From NCBI GenBank assembly GCA_002286715.1, contig NSJX01000028.1, positions 186,001-250,000 of the forward strand: a DNA stretch of 64,000 nt, read 5' to 3'. The notes under the pieces were generated by a model. That model saw nothing but the letters and a program-made list of their open reading frames with translations, was not told where the DNA came from and made no database searches. Within the stretch, counting starts at the first letter, position 1; every line of letters begins with the position of its first letter. Shown one piece after another: positions 1 through 13,592 of this stretch. The stretch is from Dentipellis sp. KUC8613. Taxonomy: Eukaryota > Basidiomycota > Agaricomycetes > Russulales > Hericiaceae. The position numbers and the translations under genes were made by a program.

Positions 1-2351
<2,351 letters not shown>

Positions 2352-2713
2352 CGTGAGCAGCACGGTCGAGTGTGCGCGTCTCAGCGTCGGTCAAGGCCTC
2401 TACGCGCATCCTGGGATGTGCCTTTAAAGCGCGCCTGGTGAGAGGCAATACGCCGATATCGAGGCACGGCACCGAGAATAGTCCGCGCGACGGGGCAGAC
2501 GCGTCCTCGGGCGGGGCTGCCCCGACGTTTCCCCGCGCGGGGCCCGGCGTGCGAATGTGCGTTCGAGGGCTGCCCGTTGGATCGTTCGTGTCGACGAGCC
2601 GTCTGTTCCGTCGCCGGCCTGGGTCCATGTGACTGCGATAGCGAGGCCCAATGCCATAAGTGATTGTCGCTGCCTCCGTCCTGCAAACGCCTGTCGCCGT
2701 ACGTACCTCCACC
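2352..2713. other. Divergent intergenic region, GH1 / oxidoreductase
   Basis: This stretch separates two divergent start codons (2351 minus, 2714 plus) and must hold both promoters. A TTTAAAG run lies near 2424. I see no clear TATA box or operator-like repeat. Confidence 0.5.
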
Positions 2714-4008
2714 ATGTCCTCGACTGACCTTCCTGGTTTCGCAATCCTGGGTGCCGGCATCTTTGCCACAGAAGGTACGTGGTGCCCCTTGAGCCTCGCC
2801 GCTGCGCACCGACGGCGATCGCTCCGATCCGTCTGCAGCACACCTCCCCGCCGTCGCCAAGATCGGTCCCGCCGCGCCGCCGCTCAAAGCGATCTACTCG
2901 CGCTCTCTCAAATCCGCTGCGTCGCTCGCCGAGGCCGCAAAGGCATCGCTGACGCTGCCCGATGCGCCTGCCGTCTACCACGATGGCGACCCCACCGCGT
3001 CGCTCGACGTGCTGCTCGCGCGGCCCGACATCACCGCCGTGCTCCTCGTGCTGCCCATCTGCACGCAGCCAGACATCATCCGCCGCGCGCTCGCAGCAGG
3101 CAAGCACGTCTTGAGCGAGAAGCCCGTCGCACCCGACGTCGCAGCAGGTGCAGAGCTCATCCGCACGTACGAGGCGGAGTACAAGCCAAAGGGCCTCGTG
3201 TGGCGCGTCGCGGAGAACTTCGCGACGGAGCCCATCTACCAGCGCGCGGCGCAGCTCGTGCGCGAGGGTGCGATTGGCGAAGTGAAGACGTTCAAGGCGC
3301 GCGTGTGCAACTATGCCGACGCGGACTCGAAGTGGTACAAGACGCCGTGGCGCACGGTGCCCGACGTGCGTCTCTCCCTCCTTCGCGCGCTCGCCCGCGG
3401 CTGACTCCAACTCGCCCCCGCAGTACCAAGGCGGCTTCCTCGTGCGTACACCTGCGACCCGCAACCCGTCCGACGCTTGCTGACCACGTCCTCAGCTCGA
3501 CGGCGGGGTGCACTTCGCCGCAGCGCTGCGCATCATGCTGCCCTCCCCGCTCACGTCCCTGAGCGCGATCGCCTCGCTCAACAAGCCGATCTTCGCGCCG
3601 CACGACACGATCCACGCGCTCCTGCGCACCGCGTCCGGCGCACACGGCATCTTCGAGGTCACCTTCGCCGCGCCCGCGCCCGCGTACGCGCACGGGAACG
3701 GGTTCACGCTCACGGGCACCGCGGGGTGGCTGCACGTCGGCGCCGCGCCCGCACAGGACGGCAAGCCGTCCGCGCAGCGCGTGGTCGTGCACCGCGTGTC
3801 GAAGGACGGGAAGGAGGACGCGGTCGAGGAGATCGACGAGGAGGTGAGGGGCATCGAGGCGGAGCTGCTGAGCTTCTTCCGCGCGGTCGCGGGGCAGGAC
3901 GATGGGCTGCAGGGCCCGCGCGACGCGCTGCAGGACGTCGCGGTCATCGAGGCGGCGCTGAATTCGGACGGGAAGCCGGTGGACTTGGCCGCGCTTGCGA
4001 CGGTGTAG
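2714..4008 (+). CDS. Gfo/Idh/MocA-family NAD(P)-dependent oxidoreductase
   Basis: Soluble dehydrogenase with an N-terminal Rossmann fold and a C-terminal alpha/beta substrate domain. The start gives MSSTDLPGFAILGAGIFATE, with the nucleotide-binding GAGIFA turn. A short intron (2775 to about 2843) joins it to AHLPAVAKIGPAAPPLKAIYS. The family hallmark EKPV occurs in GKHVLSEKPVAPDV. Two small introns flank the micro-exon YQGGFL near 3423-3440, and the last exon begins LDGGVHFAAALRIM. The pattern YQGGFLLDGGVHF is typical of the fungal YMR315W-like branch, an NADP(H)-dependent oxidoreductase of uncertain natural substrate. The product is about 370 aa, normal for the family. The family call is secure; the substrate is not known. 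Confidence 0.85.
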
Positions 4009-5273
4009 CGTGCGGCGGCGCCTAGCGAACAAAGATGGATGTACGATAGAATGGATAGGATAGGATAGGATAAGCAAAGAAGCTGAAGATTGGTGCAATG
4101 TATGTTTAGATGCTGCTTCGATGTGTTGGTGAGAACGTGCGGCGGAGAGCGGGAGCGAGCAGATTGCGCGAGGAAGCGGGCCTGGTGAGAGCAAACGCCT
4201 GCGTTCTGTCGACTCGCCTCGAGACACAATGACTGTGAGACTGTACACCCGTGTACGTAGGCCGTCGCTTTGCCGCTGCTGCGATCGCATTCCGTAGCCC
4301 GCTGACCCGTCGCTCCATATCTGGGATACCCACAAGAATAGGCATTTGCGTGGCACGGGTGCAGTGACTGTCTACTTCAAGTGGCGACCTTCGTTCGACG
4401 ATAGGCGTCCGTAGTTACGGGCCACCTATCCTGGATGACCGATGCCACGATACTGCATGCGACGAAGGAATAGACCTCGAGCGGTCCCAGCGTCAGTAAC
4501 TGTAGTATGTATAGTTGGCAGTTACGCCGGGCGAGCCCTGCTTACCCTCAAGTGCATACGCTCTGCCATCCTACGTTCCTTACCCCAGCACGCGCCCTTC
4601 CCTTTCCCCTTCAGCCCAAATTCAAGGCTAGGCACCCCGCAGCCCTACGCTCGGCCCGTCGTCCGTCCAAGGAACGTCATCAACTATCAACACACCACGA
4701 CCACGCACCTCCAGCTGCCCCTGGCCTCCCCAGGCTCCGGATGCCTGGCAACTGAGCACATGCCTGCACATGCGTGCGGATATGAATGGTTCCAGGCACC
4801 GCAATGCAATCAAGATCCAAACAGCGAGTACCAGCACTACTTATCTTAGAACGCGTACGATGGACGATTCGCATATGCCGGCAGATCTTGTCCCTTGGAG
4901 TAGATGTGCGCATGTGCACGACGCACAGCTATAGCGGGCTGCGTGCACACCGAGGTATCTGCGGCGCACTGGACGTGACGGGCCGATGAAACACGACATG
5001 CATATGCCTGTAGACGTCAAACGGCCTCGCAACGCCAGAGACCCAAAGGAGGCATCATCAGAAGGTAAGAGCCAGACAAACACGCACCCAAACCCTACGC
5101 CCGCCCTCAACCTCGAACCCGGGCCCATCTCGAGTCCCACAGTCAAGAGCCGAAATTCGGAATTCGAGTCCAGGTTTGAGATTCGCAATTAGATGGTATT
5201 AATGCACCGGCCGCCCACGCCATGACACCAAATACTTACGCCTCGTATCCTTCATCCTGTCTGCCATCCCAGC
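4009..5273. other. Intergenic region with a GGATA microsatellite
   Basis: About 1.26 kb between the convergent 3' ends of the oxidoreductase and PEX3. Open frames here are short, low in conserved pattern and not joined by plausible introns, so I call no gene. A short GGATA-type repeat lies at 4052-4073. Confidence 0.5.
4052..4073. repeat. (GGATA)n microsatellite
   Basis: Four consecutive copies of the pentamer GGATA sit about 45 bp after the oxidoreductase stop codon, in its presumed 3' untranslated region. Confidence 0.7.
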
Positions 5274-7515
5274 TCACCGACACGGGAAGCGGTCCTCGTA
5301 CCCCGTGTATACGATAGCCGCCCACGCCTCCACCTCCCTCACATCCGCCAGATTCTAGCACGTCGTCACCATCATCAGCACTGCAAACACAATTAGAACC
5401 AGAAAAATAAAACGTACATCAACGAGCTCGTTCGGCAGCCCATTCAGCGCAACCGCGCTCCACCGCGCAAGCGCAGGCAGCAACGCCGCGAGCCGCACGC
5501 GCGCGCCGACGCTGTCGACGTCGGCCGCGCCGTCGAGGACCTCCGGCGCGAACACGTTCTTCTCGAGTCCCATGAAGAGCACCTCCGTGCCCCGGTCCAG
5601 CGCGCGCTCGAACACGCGCGCGTAGTCCGCCGACGCGAGCCGGTCGCGCGTCTCCTCGAGCAGCGCGTTGTATGCGGGGTCGTGCGGCATGTCCGCGTCG
5701 TCGAAGGGGTTCGGGCTTGTGCTGAGTCTTGGTTGTGGGGGTGGGGAGGTGGAGGTGGAGGGAGAGAGGGAGGTGGGCGGTGAGGGCGTGGATGTTGATG
5801 TTGAGGGCTGGGGGAGGAGAGCGTTGATGAAGCTATGGGTAAGATGTGTCAGGCGACAGTGGGCGGAGGTAAGGAAGAAGGGCATACGTTACTTGCCGCT
5901 CAGTGCCTTCGTATGTCACCTCGTACTCAACGCGCCTGCGCACCTCGCAGACGAGCCGATGTAGCTCAATTGCACCCAGTCTGCCCTTCAGCGAAACCCT
6001 ATTCATCCCGAACCCAGGTGAGCATCATCACCGAAGTCAAACCAAGCAAGCCGAACGCACCCCTCAAACACCTCCTCCACAGCGCCTCTCACACGCTCTC
6101 CCACCTCCCGCCACCCACAATTCAGCAGCCACCAGCTCAGCATCAAATACCGCCGCTCCGTCTCCTCTCCCACGCCATGCCGCCAAATCTCGTCCTCCTC
6201 CGCATCCTCGTCCCACACCTCCATTCCCTTCCCCTTGATGCCCGACTCGAGGTCGCTGCCCGGTGGCGCGAAGAAGAGCGCCTCGAGCGATTCGTCGAAT
6301 GGGCGCTGCTCACGCGCTGCTTCTGCGCGCGCCTGTGCCTGGATGGCTTGCACGTACTTGTACCGGCCGAGGAGCGAGAGCTGCAGGTGTGTGAAGAGGG
6401 TGAGGAGTGTTGTGGTGTAGAGCACGGTCAGCGTGCGTGTGATGGCTGTATGTGTACGTATATACGCGATCAATATTCGATTGCCACTCGTCGCCACGGC
6501 AAGGACGCACCAAGCATCTTGACTTCGCGCCAAAGCTCGGCTTTGCTGCGCGTTTGCGAGCTCGACAGATCTGCAGCGGACGTGGACTAGTGCATACACG
6601 CCGGGATCAGCATCTCCTGACAGATGTGAGATACTCGAAAGGAGGTGAGAGGACTCACGAGACCGGATTCAGAGCTGGTTGACGTGAACGAATCTGCGAG
6701 GTTGCCTACCGAGGCCGAAAGCGACTGGGGCTGTGAGGACTCTTCTTGCTGCTGTTGTTGTCCCTCGGATCCAGACTCGGACGGCTGCACCCAACTTGTC
6801 GTCGACTCCGTCATCCCCTCGTTCGCCGAAATCACAGACACAGACCCGTTCTCCGAGCCCTCCTCGTCCCTATGTTTCGCCAGCTCCGCACTGCTCTCAG
6901 GCGCCGCCTCGGACTCTGACCCTGATTCTGTTTCGGATTTTGTATTCGGTTTGGCTGTTACTGTAGGAGGACGCGGATTGGAATTCGTGCTCGTAATGAG
7001 AGTGGGATGTGGTTGTGATTGGAGCGCAGCCTTCTTGCTCTTGGTGAGCGCCTGCAGCTCCGCGGTGAGGGCCTCGACGTCCATCCCCGTGAGGATATTC
7101 GCGCCGAGCAGCGGCATGTGTGCCATGATTGTGAAGGTGCTGTCTTGCATGTTCTGCGAGAATCGCTTGCGGATCCTAGTGTGCACACACTCCGATCAGC
7201 TTTCGTCTCTCAAACGTGGACACCGATAGCAGCAGTGAAAATCATGATGACGGTAGCAAATGACAGGCAGCATGGTAACAACGCAGTAACAGGAAACAGA
7301 GCAGGAAGCTGAACGAATAGGGACCAAAGGTGCACCGGCAGAGAGAAAAAGACGCACGTCTCGCGCGCACTGCGCTCCTGCACAACCCGCTCGCGCACGT
7401 CCTGCAGGCGATCGAGGACATACCGCCCGACGACATACGCACCCCCGACGACACCAGCTGTCTTCACGAGCCCTCGACGCCGGTCGTACACGTAGTTGCT
7501 TAGTGATGTGAGCAT
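5274..7515 (-). CDS. PEX3: Peroxin-3, peroxisome membrane biogenesis factor
   Basis: Pex3 is the peroxisomal membrane anchor for Pex19 and is needed to insert peroxisomal membrane proteins. The first exon (ATG at 7515) reads MLTSLSNYVYDRRRGLVKTA followed by a transmembrane segment, VVGGAYVVGRYVLDRL. The second exon has RIRKRFSQNMQDSTFTIMAH and GANILTGMDVEALTAELQAL. Later exons give SKAELWREVKML, TRTLTVLYTTTLLTLFTHLQ and LLGRYKYVQAI, then GLEKNVF and LPNELVD. I place a last intron ending in CTAG so that translation finishes NLADVREVEAWAAIVYTG...RFPCR. The protein (about 600 aa) is longer than most Pex3 proteins because of a Ser/Glu/Gln-rich insertion of about 110 residues (around 6640-6990) after the N-terminal conserved block. 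A 440-bp divergent spacer separates it from the small gene at 7955. Confidence 0.88.
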
Positions 7516-7954
7516 GACGGCACTAGTGCGCGCATTCAGGTTATGAATGGGTCAATCCTAGAGAGAGAAGAGCTTTGGGTTTAGGGAGGTCAGGTTGAAG
7601 GCAAGGGCTAGGGTGCCGGCGACCTCAGGCTTGCGTGAAGCGTTGCACGCTCCACGTGTTTATCGCGTCTGTCTTGAGATATCGCGTCTGCCGACGCCGA
7701 CCTGGTGAACCCGAGGAATTAAATCGCGTTGCCTCCGTAATTCCTAAGGTATAGTGCCCACCGGTAAACCTATAAGCAAAGCAAAGCCGGTCAAGGTGAG
7801 TACTTATGCTAACCTTTCGAGTCTGAGAGACTCTGGGGAAACCACGGGCGCTAAAATGCGGCAAATGATTACCTAAGAGCACGTGGGCAGCGCGCAGGCT
7901 CGTCGCGGCTCTCGGCGACGCCGACGTTCACAACAACCTTCTCGTCTGAACACA

Positions 7955-8528
7955 ATGGTAAGTCGTATCCTTGCGCAAGAGAGACGTTGTGATCAGACTG
8001 TATCTATAACAGGGTGGAGGCGCTAGATATCCCTATCCGAAAGAAGTGTGGTCCCCGGCCGGTGCGTACTAGTTTTCTGCTTGAGTATCGCTGTACTCAA
8101 TCACTGTCGTTGTCTATCTCTCGCCGGTCTCATTGTCGCGATGAATCATTTGCCAATGTGCACGAAAATGAACGTGCATCCGAACTCACACTAGGTGGCT
8201 GGTGGACCCGCCCCTCGAACTGGCGCGCCAACACCGCTATCCTTTTCGGCGGCATCCTCGCCGTCACGTACGGCGTCTGGACCATCAGCGCAGACAATGA
8301 GGTGGGCTTTCTGACCTGGCCTTTACAGACGACCAGTCCCATTGACGTGGTCATTCCCTGACAGTGGCGCTACGTCGAACCGAATCGCCCCATTCCCTCC
8401 ATGCGCGTACGTGTCGACACCCCTCATGCATCGTAATCGTGCTCACATTCGGTGTTCATTGGCGTCAGTGGGAGAAGCAGTACCGCAACCGCGAAGCAAG
8501 CGCAGCGAAGGCGTCGGAAGAGTCATAG
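7955..8528 (+). CDS. Small single-pass membrane protein, possibly mitochondrial (complex I accessory-like)
   Basis: A 93-aa product reconstructed from five exons. Exon 1 (7955-7957) is only the ATG, immediately followed by GTAAGT. Exon 2 (8013-8061) encodes GGGARYPYPKEVWSPAG, exon 3 (8195-about 8301) GWWTRPSNWRANTAILFGGI and a membrane helix ending WTISADNE, exon 4 WRYVEPNRPIPSMR, and exon 5 WEKQYRNREASAAKASEES. All phases agree and every intron is GT-AG. The layout (YPYPKxVWSPAGGWW, one helix, charged C-terminus) resembles conserved small fungal proteins of the mitochondrial inner membrane, possibly an accessory subunit of NADH:ubiquinone oxidoreductase. That assignment is from memory of the pattern and is tentative. 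The gene model itself is well supported by codon phase. Confidence 0.72.
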
Positions 8529-8682
8529 ATTAACCCAGCCATACTGTGCCGTGTCGTGTCTTTCACCTTGCGCCGCATCATATTCTATCCTCCTTGCTTT
8601 CTCGCAGAAATCATTACATGGATTATCTCTTCATATCCCCTCACATGTGTACGGTAAGTGTTTCTCAGATTGCCCACTCAAT

Positions 8683-8763
8683 CGACCCGCAGTCCACACC
8701 CCACGACCCGCAGTCCACACCCCACGACCCTCACACACCTATTCGATCCACACCTATTCGATC
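8683..8763. repeat. Two adjacent perfect tandem duplications (21 bp x2, 15 bp x2)
   Basis: The 21-bp unit beginning CGACCCGCAGTCC occurs twice without mismatch at 8683-8703 and 8704-8724. Ten bases later the 15-bp unit CACACCTATTCGATC occurs twice at 8734-8748 and 8749-8763. Confidence 0.9.
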
Positions 8764-9780
8764 TGCACACAATGCATACAACGTCTGGCTCTATTGCATC
8801 ATGATTCTGAAGCCGAACAGCTCCACCAGCATCACCTATCTCTCCCCGCCGTTTCTGCGAAATTACCTCCCCTCTCGCCTTCGCTGCTGGCGCCGGAAGG
8901 CCTACGCAAACAAATTACGGAAATCACGCTGTACCCGTCACAAAATAGACTTTATCCCGAACGCCGCGGCTACATTCCACTGTTGGGCATACGTTTGCGT
9001 TTCCCCGCACGCGTCACGGAGAAACCTGGGGGCCATCACGGGAGAGTATGTTAGTCCAACGTACGGCGCCGCATTTTTGTATGTGCGGGCGCGGATCAGT
9101 ATGATGTCGAAGGTATGATGTCGAAGGTAGCGCGGTGACGGGCAGGCTGGCGTTTCAGCCTAGCCTTGGGGCTTTTGCTTCGGAAGAAGCTTCGCGGCTT
9201 CGTGATTCTGCAGCAATGTTCTGTTAGGAGCTCTGGTGTTGGCCTGCTGACCTGCTTTGTTACGTTGGCGTCTAGGACGTGCGGCGGCAAGAACTCGGAG
9301 AAAATAGTAGACAGGCGATGGGAATTCGAAGAAGTGGAGGGACGGGCGCGCGGGGATGTGCATACGGAATGGAAGCTGGAGATGTGAAGACTCAAGAGGC
9401 GCTACGTTACTCCTGGACGAGACGGGAGTTGCTTGGATAGTCGTACGTCCAGAATCACGAGAGGGTCCTCTATATCGACGTTGCCTGTACCTTTGCCCGC
9501 GGTGAATGTGTCTCAAGTGTTTCAAGTCATTTACTGTTTAAACTCGCTCTTCATGCTAGCAAAGTGTGAGCACCGCAACGCAGTGACTCGTTGGGCTTCC
9601 TCATGTCAACGAATAGCTCTTAGAGACCTGGGGAGCTCGAGTCCTTCTGGTTATTGAATTATAAGACTGCCTTCAGGCTTCATGCCAGTAGCTTAGTACT
9701 TGATAACTGGCTGTAGGCGACCAACCTTGCCACCAGCGCACGCTGCGCAAGGCAAAGACTTGGAAATTAGAGTTGCTGAA

Positions 9781-9816
9781 GATAAGATAAGATGGTCATC
9801 CACATCTAATCTTATC
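9781..9816. repeat. Inverted repeat with GATAAG motifs
   Basis: Arms of 14 bp (GATAAGATAAGATG and CATCTAATCTTATC) pair at 13 of 14 positions around an 8-base loop. The left arm holds two GATAAG hexamers and the right arm one in reverse orientation, so it could be a GATA-factor site cluster or a small hairpin. It lies about 420 bp upstream of the Clp1-like start. Confidence 0.6.
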
Positions 9817-10238
9817 GCTACCGGATCTCTCAAATCAGATATTGCCGCGTTCAAGTCGTGTCACTGTTAGCGCTCTCGTCTCTTTGTCTCTCCATTGACT
9901 CTTTGTTCATATGCTCGACTATTTCCTCTTCAAAACCAATGCATTCATGCGCTCTATTGATCCATACTCTCAGATGGCCGACATATGACGAAGAGGCGGC
10001 CAAGAGTCGTCTGTGATAATGCGGTGAATTCTACTGCAAGTGGCATCCTTCACCAGGAACGCAAACTAGACAGAACAATGTCGGGCACAAGCACAAGTGT
10101 GGACGGTGATCTTCTTTGCGCTTTGTGGCCTCCTGAACAGCATGGTGGTATTTAGTTCAAGTGAGTTGTGTGTTCTCCATCATCTCTCTCTCTCTACATT
10201 ATACCACATCGCAGTTGCTACATTTCCCCTTGAACATA

Positions 10239-11361
10239 ATGCCTTCCGTCATCGCTGCACCCATCCCCATTTTGTATTGCTCCCCCCATCTCCTGGCCGA
10301 GAAGGGGCCAAACCGCCTCCCGGAGCCTCCGGTCAGTAGGCTTGTCCTCATTGAGGTCGCCCCAGATCGCGAGGACACCATCAACAGTATCGAAAATCTC
10401 GACGATTTCCGGGATACTCTGAAGATATACGCGCCAGAGCCTGCGTTCGTCCTTCCTGTGTACTTCTTTCTAGCTGCTTGCTCAAATCACGCGTCATAGC
10501 CACTGGTTGAATCAGGTTCGAGAGAAGACGGACGCGAGGATCGTTGGGCCGACAATGCGAATGGCACCCATGAAAAGCACCACTCCTGCGAAACATCTCC
10601 GGCGCTCGCACTCCGCGAGCTCCTTGCTTTCCATGTCACGCCGGCTGGCCGACCTGACACAGAACAACAGCTGGGTCTGGGACCGCAAGCCGATCATCTC
10701 GACCGAGCGCGTCATCTCGCCGCGGCCGCTCGGGCCCACGCACCTCCTCGTCCTCTACGACACCACGCCGCTGTCGGGCATCTACTCGCGCTACATCGAG
10801 TGCCCCATCAACGCGCTCGTCTTCGCCGCGCACTGCCCGAACCTCCAGCTCAACGCGCACGGCCGCACGTTCCCGCACCGCCTCCCGCAGGAGCTCCCGC
10901 GCGTGCGCATGGAGGTGCCGCACCTCGACGCATTCGTGCCGCTGCTCGCGTACCTGCACACGAAGAACCAGGCCGCGCTCTTCCGCGCGCTCGTCCCGGA
11001 GTGGCTGCGCGACATCCTGCACCCTGTGGTGATGGCTGGCCTGGCAGATCCCTGCCCCGCGCCCGACTATGCGCGCCGCTCGCGCAAGCTGAGCATCCGG
11101 ATCTCGTCGTGTGCGTCTGTGACCTCGCTCGAGCTGCCGCAGAGGACGTTGTTTTCTGTGGCTCAAGAAATTCGCGATGCGGAGGCGCGGGCGCCGCGGC
11201 CGCTGGGTGGGAGCGATGTTGAGGACGCGTTTCACAAGCTGGTGGGTCTCAAGACTGATCTGGAGTTCATTGGGTACCATCCGCGCGACCTTTCGTACGA
11301 GCTGGAGATGATGCTGAGGATTCTGGCCGCCGCAATGGACTTCGTGGATGAGGCGGTGTGA
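10239..11361 (+). CDS. Clp1-like (clampless1) sexual-development protein
   Basis: Basidiomycete Clp1 acts downstream of the homeodomain mating-type genes and is needed for clamp-connection formation in Coprinopsis. Exon 1 (10239-10457) encodes MPSVIAAPIPILYC...DDFRDTLKIYAPEPAFVLP. A 58-bp intron (GT...CAG) joins in phase 0 to exon 2 (10516-11361), VREKTDARIVGPT. The core has TQNNSWVWDRKPIISTERV, ISPRPLGPTHLLVLYDTTPL and SGIYSRYIECPINALVFAAH, then YLHTKNQAALFRALVPEWL and LKTDLEFIGYHPRDLSYELE. The total is 354 aa, close to the size I recall for Coprinopsis Clp1. No known catalytic domain is visible. The identification rests on this conserved core and on the VLPVR-type exon junction, recalled from Clp1-like proteins rather than checked. 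The start could lie further upstream. Confidence 0.62.
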
Positions 11362-11874
11362 TTCTTGAAGTCGGTCTGGGTTGTATTACATGTACTTTTA
11401 GTGCTCTAATTATGTTCATCTAATGTAGTCATGTCCACTTCTGTATAGTATTCCAACTCGTCTCCTTCTCGGTGGAGTAGATGTTTTGCTGCTAGCATGT
11501 TCTGCGAGGAACGGTCGTGGGAGACTTGAATTCAAGTGGCCTTGCATTTTACATCCGACTTCGTTTCTGCCACTTCCTGCTATAATCCGAGTCATCCCAT
11601 CTTCGTCTCCTTGCTTCAAGGCTTCGGTAAAGCAATGACTCGATAACTTAAGTAATGACCTAGAGGCAATGCGCCTCGCAGCCTGCATATTAGACGCTGG
11701 TGTACGTGTCCTCCATTCGACCTCCCACCCTCATCCCCATTGACCAAAGTCCGTCACAATCTTTGTCCAGGGCCTATACTTACGGGTAAGTTGACGCATA
11801 ATCCATAAATGCACGCTCATCTAAACTCAAGTAATGATCGCTGTCACGTCAGATCCTAGAATACCCGGATAACC
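11362..11874. other. Intergenic, no gene seen
   Basis: About 510 bp between the Clp1-like gene and the first F-box gene. Only short frames lacking recognisable motifs are present. Confidence 0.5.
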
Positions 11875-13592
11875 ATGGCCGAGAAAACCGACCAAGAGAT
11901 TCAATTCTCGGCGCCGTTTACCGCAGGTGGGTTCAAATTTTATGTGTCGAACTCATGTGAGAGTTGACCGATGTTTTAGACACAGCGCTCACCAAGCAGC
12001 TGCGCAACGCACAGTCCCTGGTCTGCAGCAGTCCACCCGAAATCCTTCGGCATATATTCGAGCTCTATATCTACAGCAAGACCTGGAACAATGGGAAAGT
12101 CCCTCTGATCGTCCTCCTCAGCCATGTATGTGCGCGCTGGCGTGCAGTCTGCCTGGATGACCGTCGCCTGTGGACGGTGATATCCCGCGACATCCATGGC
12201 AGGTGGACATCCGAATTTGCAGCGCGGGCGGGCGACCTGCCTTTAGACGCAGACATCGTTCTACTACGCCCGCGCCCCGAAGCAGACATCCACCTCACAG
12301 CACAAATGGCTTTGCAGAATATGCACCGCATTCGGTCTCTCCGCGTCGAAGGCCGAGGCGAGCATCTGAGAGCGTTTCTCGATGCGCTAGTGGACAAACC
12401 GGCACCCATCTTGGAGGATTTATCCGTATTCTACGTCATCTCCTCACAGACTCTCGGCGATTCCCAGAGATCTCACATCCCAGCTTCCATCTTCGCTGGT
12501 TTTGCACCTCGTTTGCGGTCTCTGACGCTAGATCGTGTTCGACTCTCGCATCCTCCAATAGCGGCGTTCGCAAATCTGACAACTGTCCGAGCCAAGAGCT
12601 CGCAATCCGCTCAGGACATCTGGGCTATTCTGCAGGGTTTAATACATGTGAAGGCTTTGCACTTCTCCTTGCTCTATGATCCACGGATCCCGCAGCCATT
12701 CTCCGGAGATGGTCCAGTTCACGTACCAGGTTTAGCCAATCTGACGGTCCACGATGCCGAAGTTGCGAAGCTCATCAAGCTACTCGACACTATCGTCGTC
12801 CCATCCCTCGCACAGATTGCGTTGAGCAACGTCAAAGTCACACAGTCTAGTATTGAACTCTTCTGTGATAAACTCTGTCGGTGTCTATCGCCTCACGTCG
12901 AACTCTTACGCCGACAGCTTGGTCCGCTGCGCGAGGCCATTCTCGGCCCCATGGAAATTGTCTGCTGGCCCACACACAGCGAAATCTTTCCGCAGCGTCA
13001 ATTTACTTCGCCATTGTATCTTGCATGGTACAGCACCTTCCGATCTATTACTCTCAATAGTGGACGTCTTCTATCCGCTACACTGGGTGTCCTTCCTGTG
13101 CACGAGGTTCGCACACTCTTTGTGCGCGATAACGTACACAGGTCCGACCGTTGGTCTTGCCTTTATCCCTTTGTGAACGTAACCATATTCAACTACGCTG
13201 CAGCGTGCCCGACAGATGCGCTATACATCCTCGCCTCTATGCTTCCCAAGGCGCAACGACCTGACAGTGAATATCCTATCGGGCTGCTTGATGACACACT
13301 CTTCCCGCAGCTGGAGAAACTGATATTCACGGCCACGCCAGTCCGCAGACATGGCGGGAATTTCTTGCGAGTTCTGTCGCGCCTCGCGCAGACTCGGCGA
13401 CACGGCGACATAATCCTGGAGATCGCGTTCGAGGGTTGCCCTTATTCGGCGGACGTCATGGTAGAAATGAAGAAGAACGCGATGGTGACGTGGAATGGTG
13501 GGTGGTGCCCCCCTTTCTCGTTCGGAGGCGCTGGAGAGGATCCGGTGCTTGAAAATTGGGAGATGTGGGGGAGTCTGTTTGAATATTCTTGA
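11875..13592 (+). CDS. F-box protein with conserved C-terminal tail (family copy 1)
   Basis: Putative substrate receptor of an SCF ubiquitin ligase, 554 aa. Exon 1 (11875-11926) encodes MAEKTDQEIQFSAPFTA. A phase-1 intron (11927-11979) leads to exon 2, DTALTKQLRNAQSLVCSSPP. The F-box spans about residues 30-75: SSPPEILRHIFELYIYS then LLSHVCARWRAVCLDDRRLW. The middle is an irregular leucine-rich-like region (PASIFAGFAPRLRSLTLDRV, LPVHEVRTLFVRDN). The C-terminus reads TWNGGWCPPFSFGGAGEDP followed by VLENWEMWGSLFEYS, a tail shared with neighbouring copies. The copies at 14015, 19926, 46251 and 48258 have the same exon-1 arrangement. The target is unknown. Confidence 0.85.

Larger units (their letters stand above)
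8529..10238. other. Intergenic region with tandem repeats and a hairpin
   Basis: About 1.7 kb with no gene I can support. Frames up to about 200 codons occur, but they lack conserved motifs and overlap simple repeats. It contains two adjacent tandem repeats (8683-8763), a short direct duplication ATGATGTCGAAGGT near 9101-9128, and a near-perfect inverted repeat at 9781-9816. Confidence 0.5.

Noticed and set aside
8452..9118. Two overlapping plus-strand frames of about 190-200 codons
   Set aside because: They run across the tandem repeats, overlap the last exon of the small gene at 7955, and have no recognisable domain.
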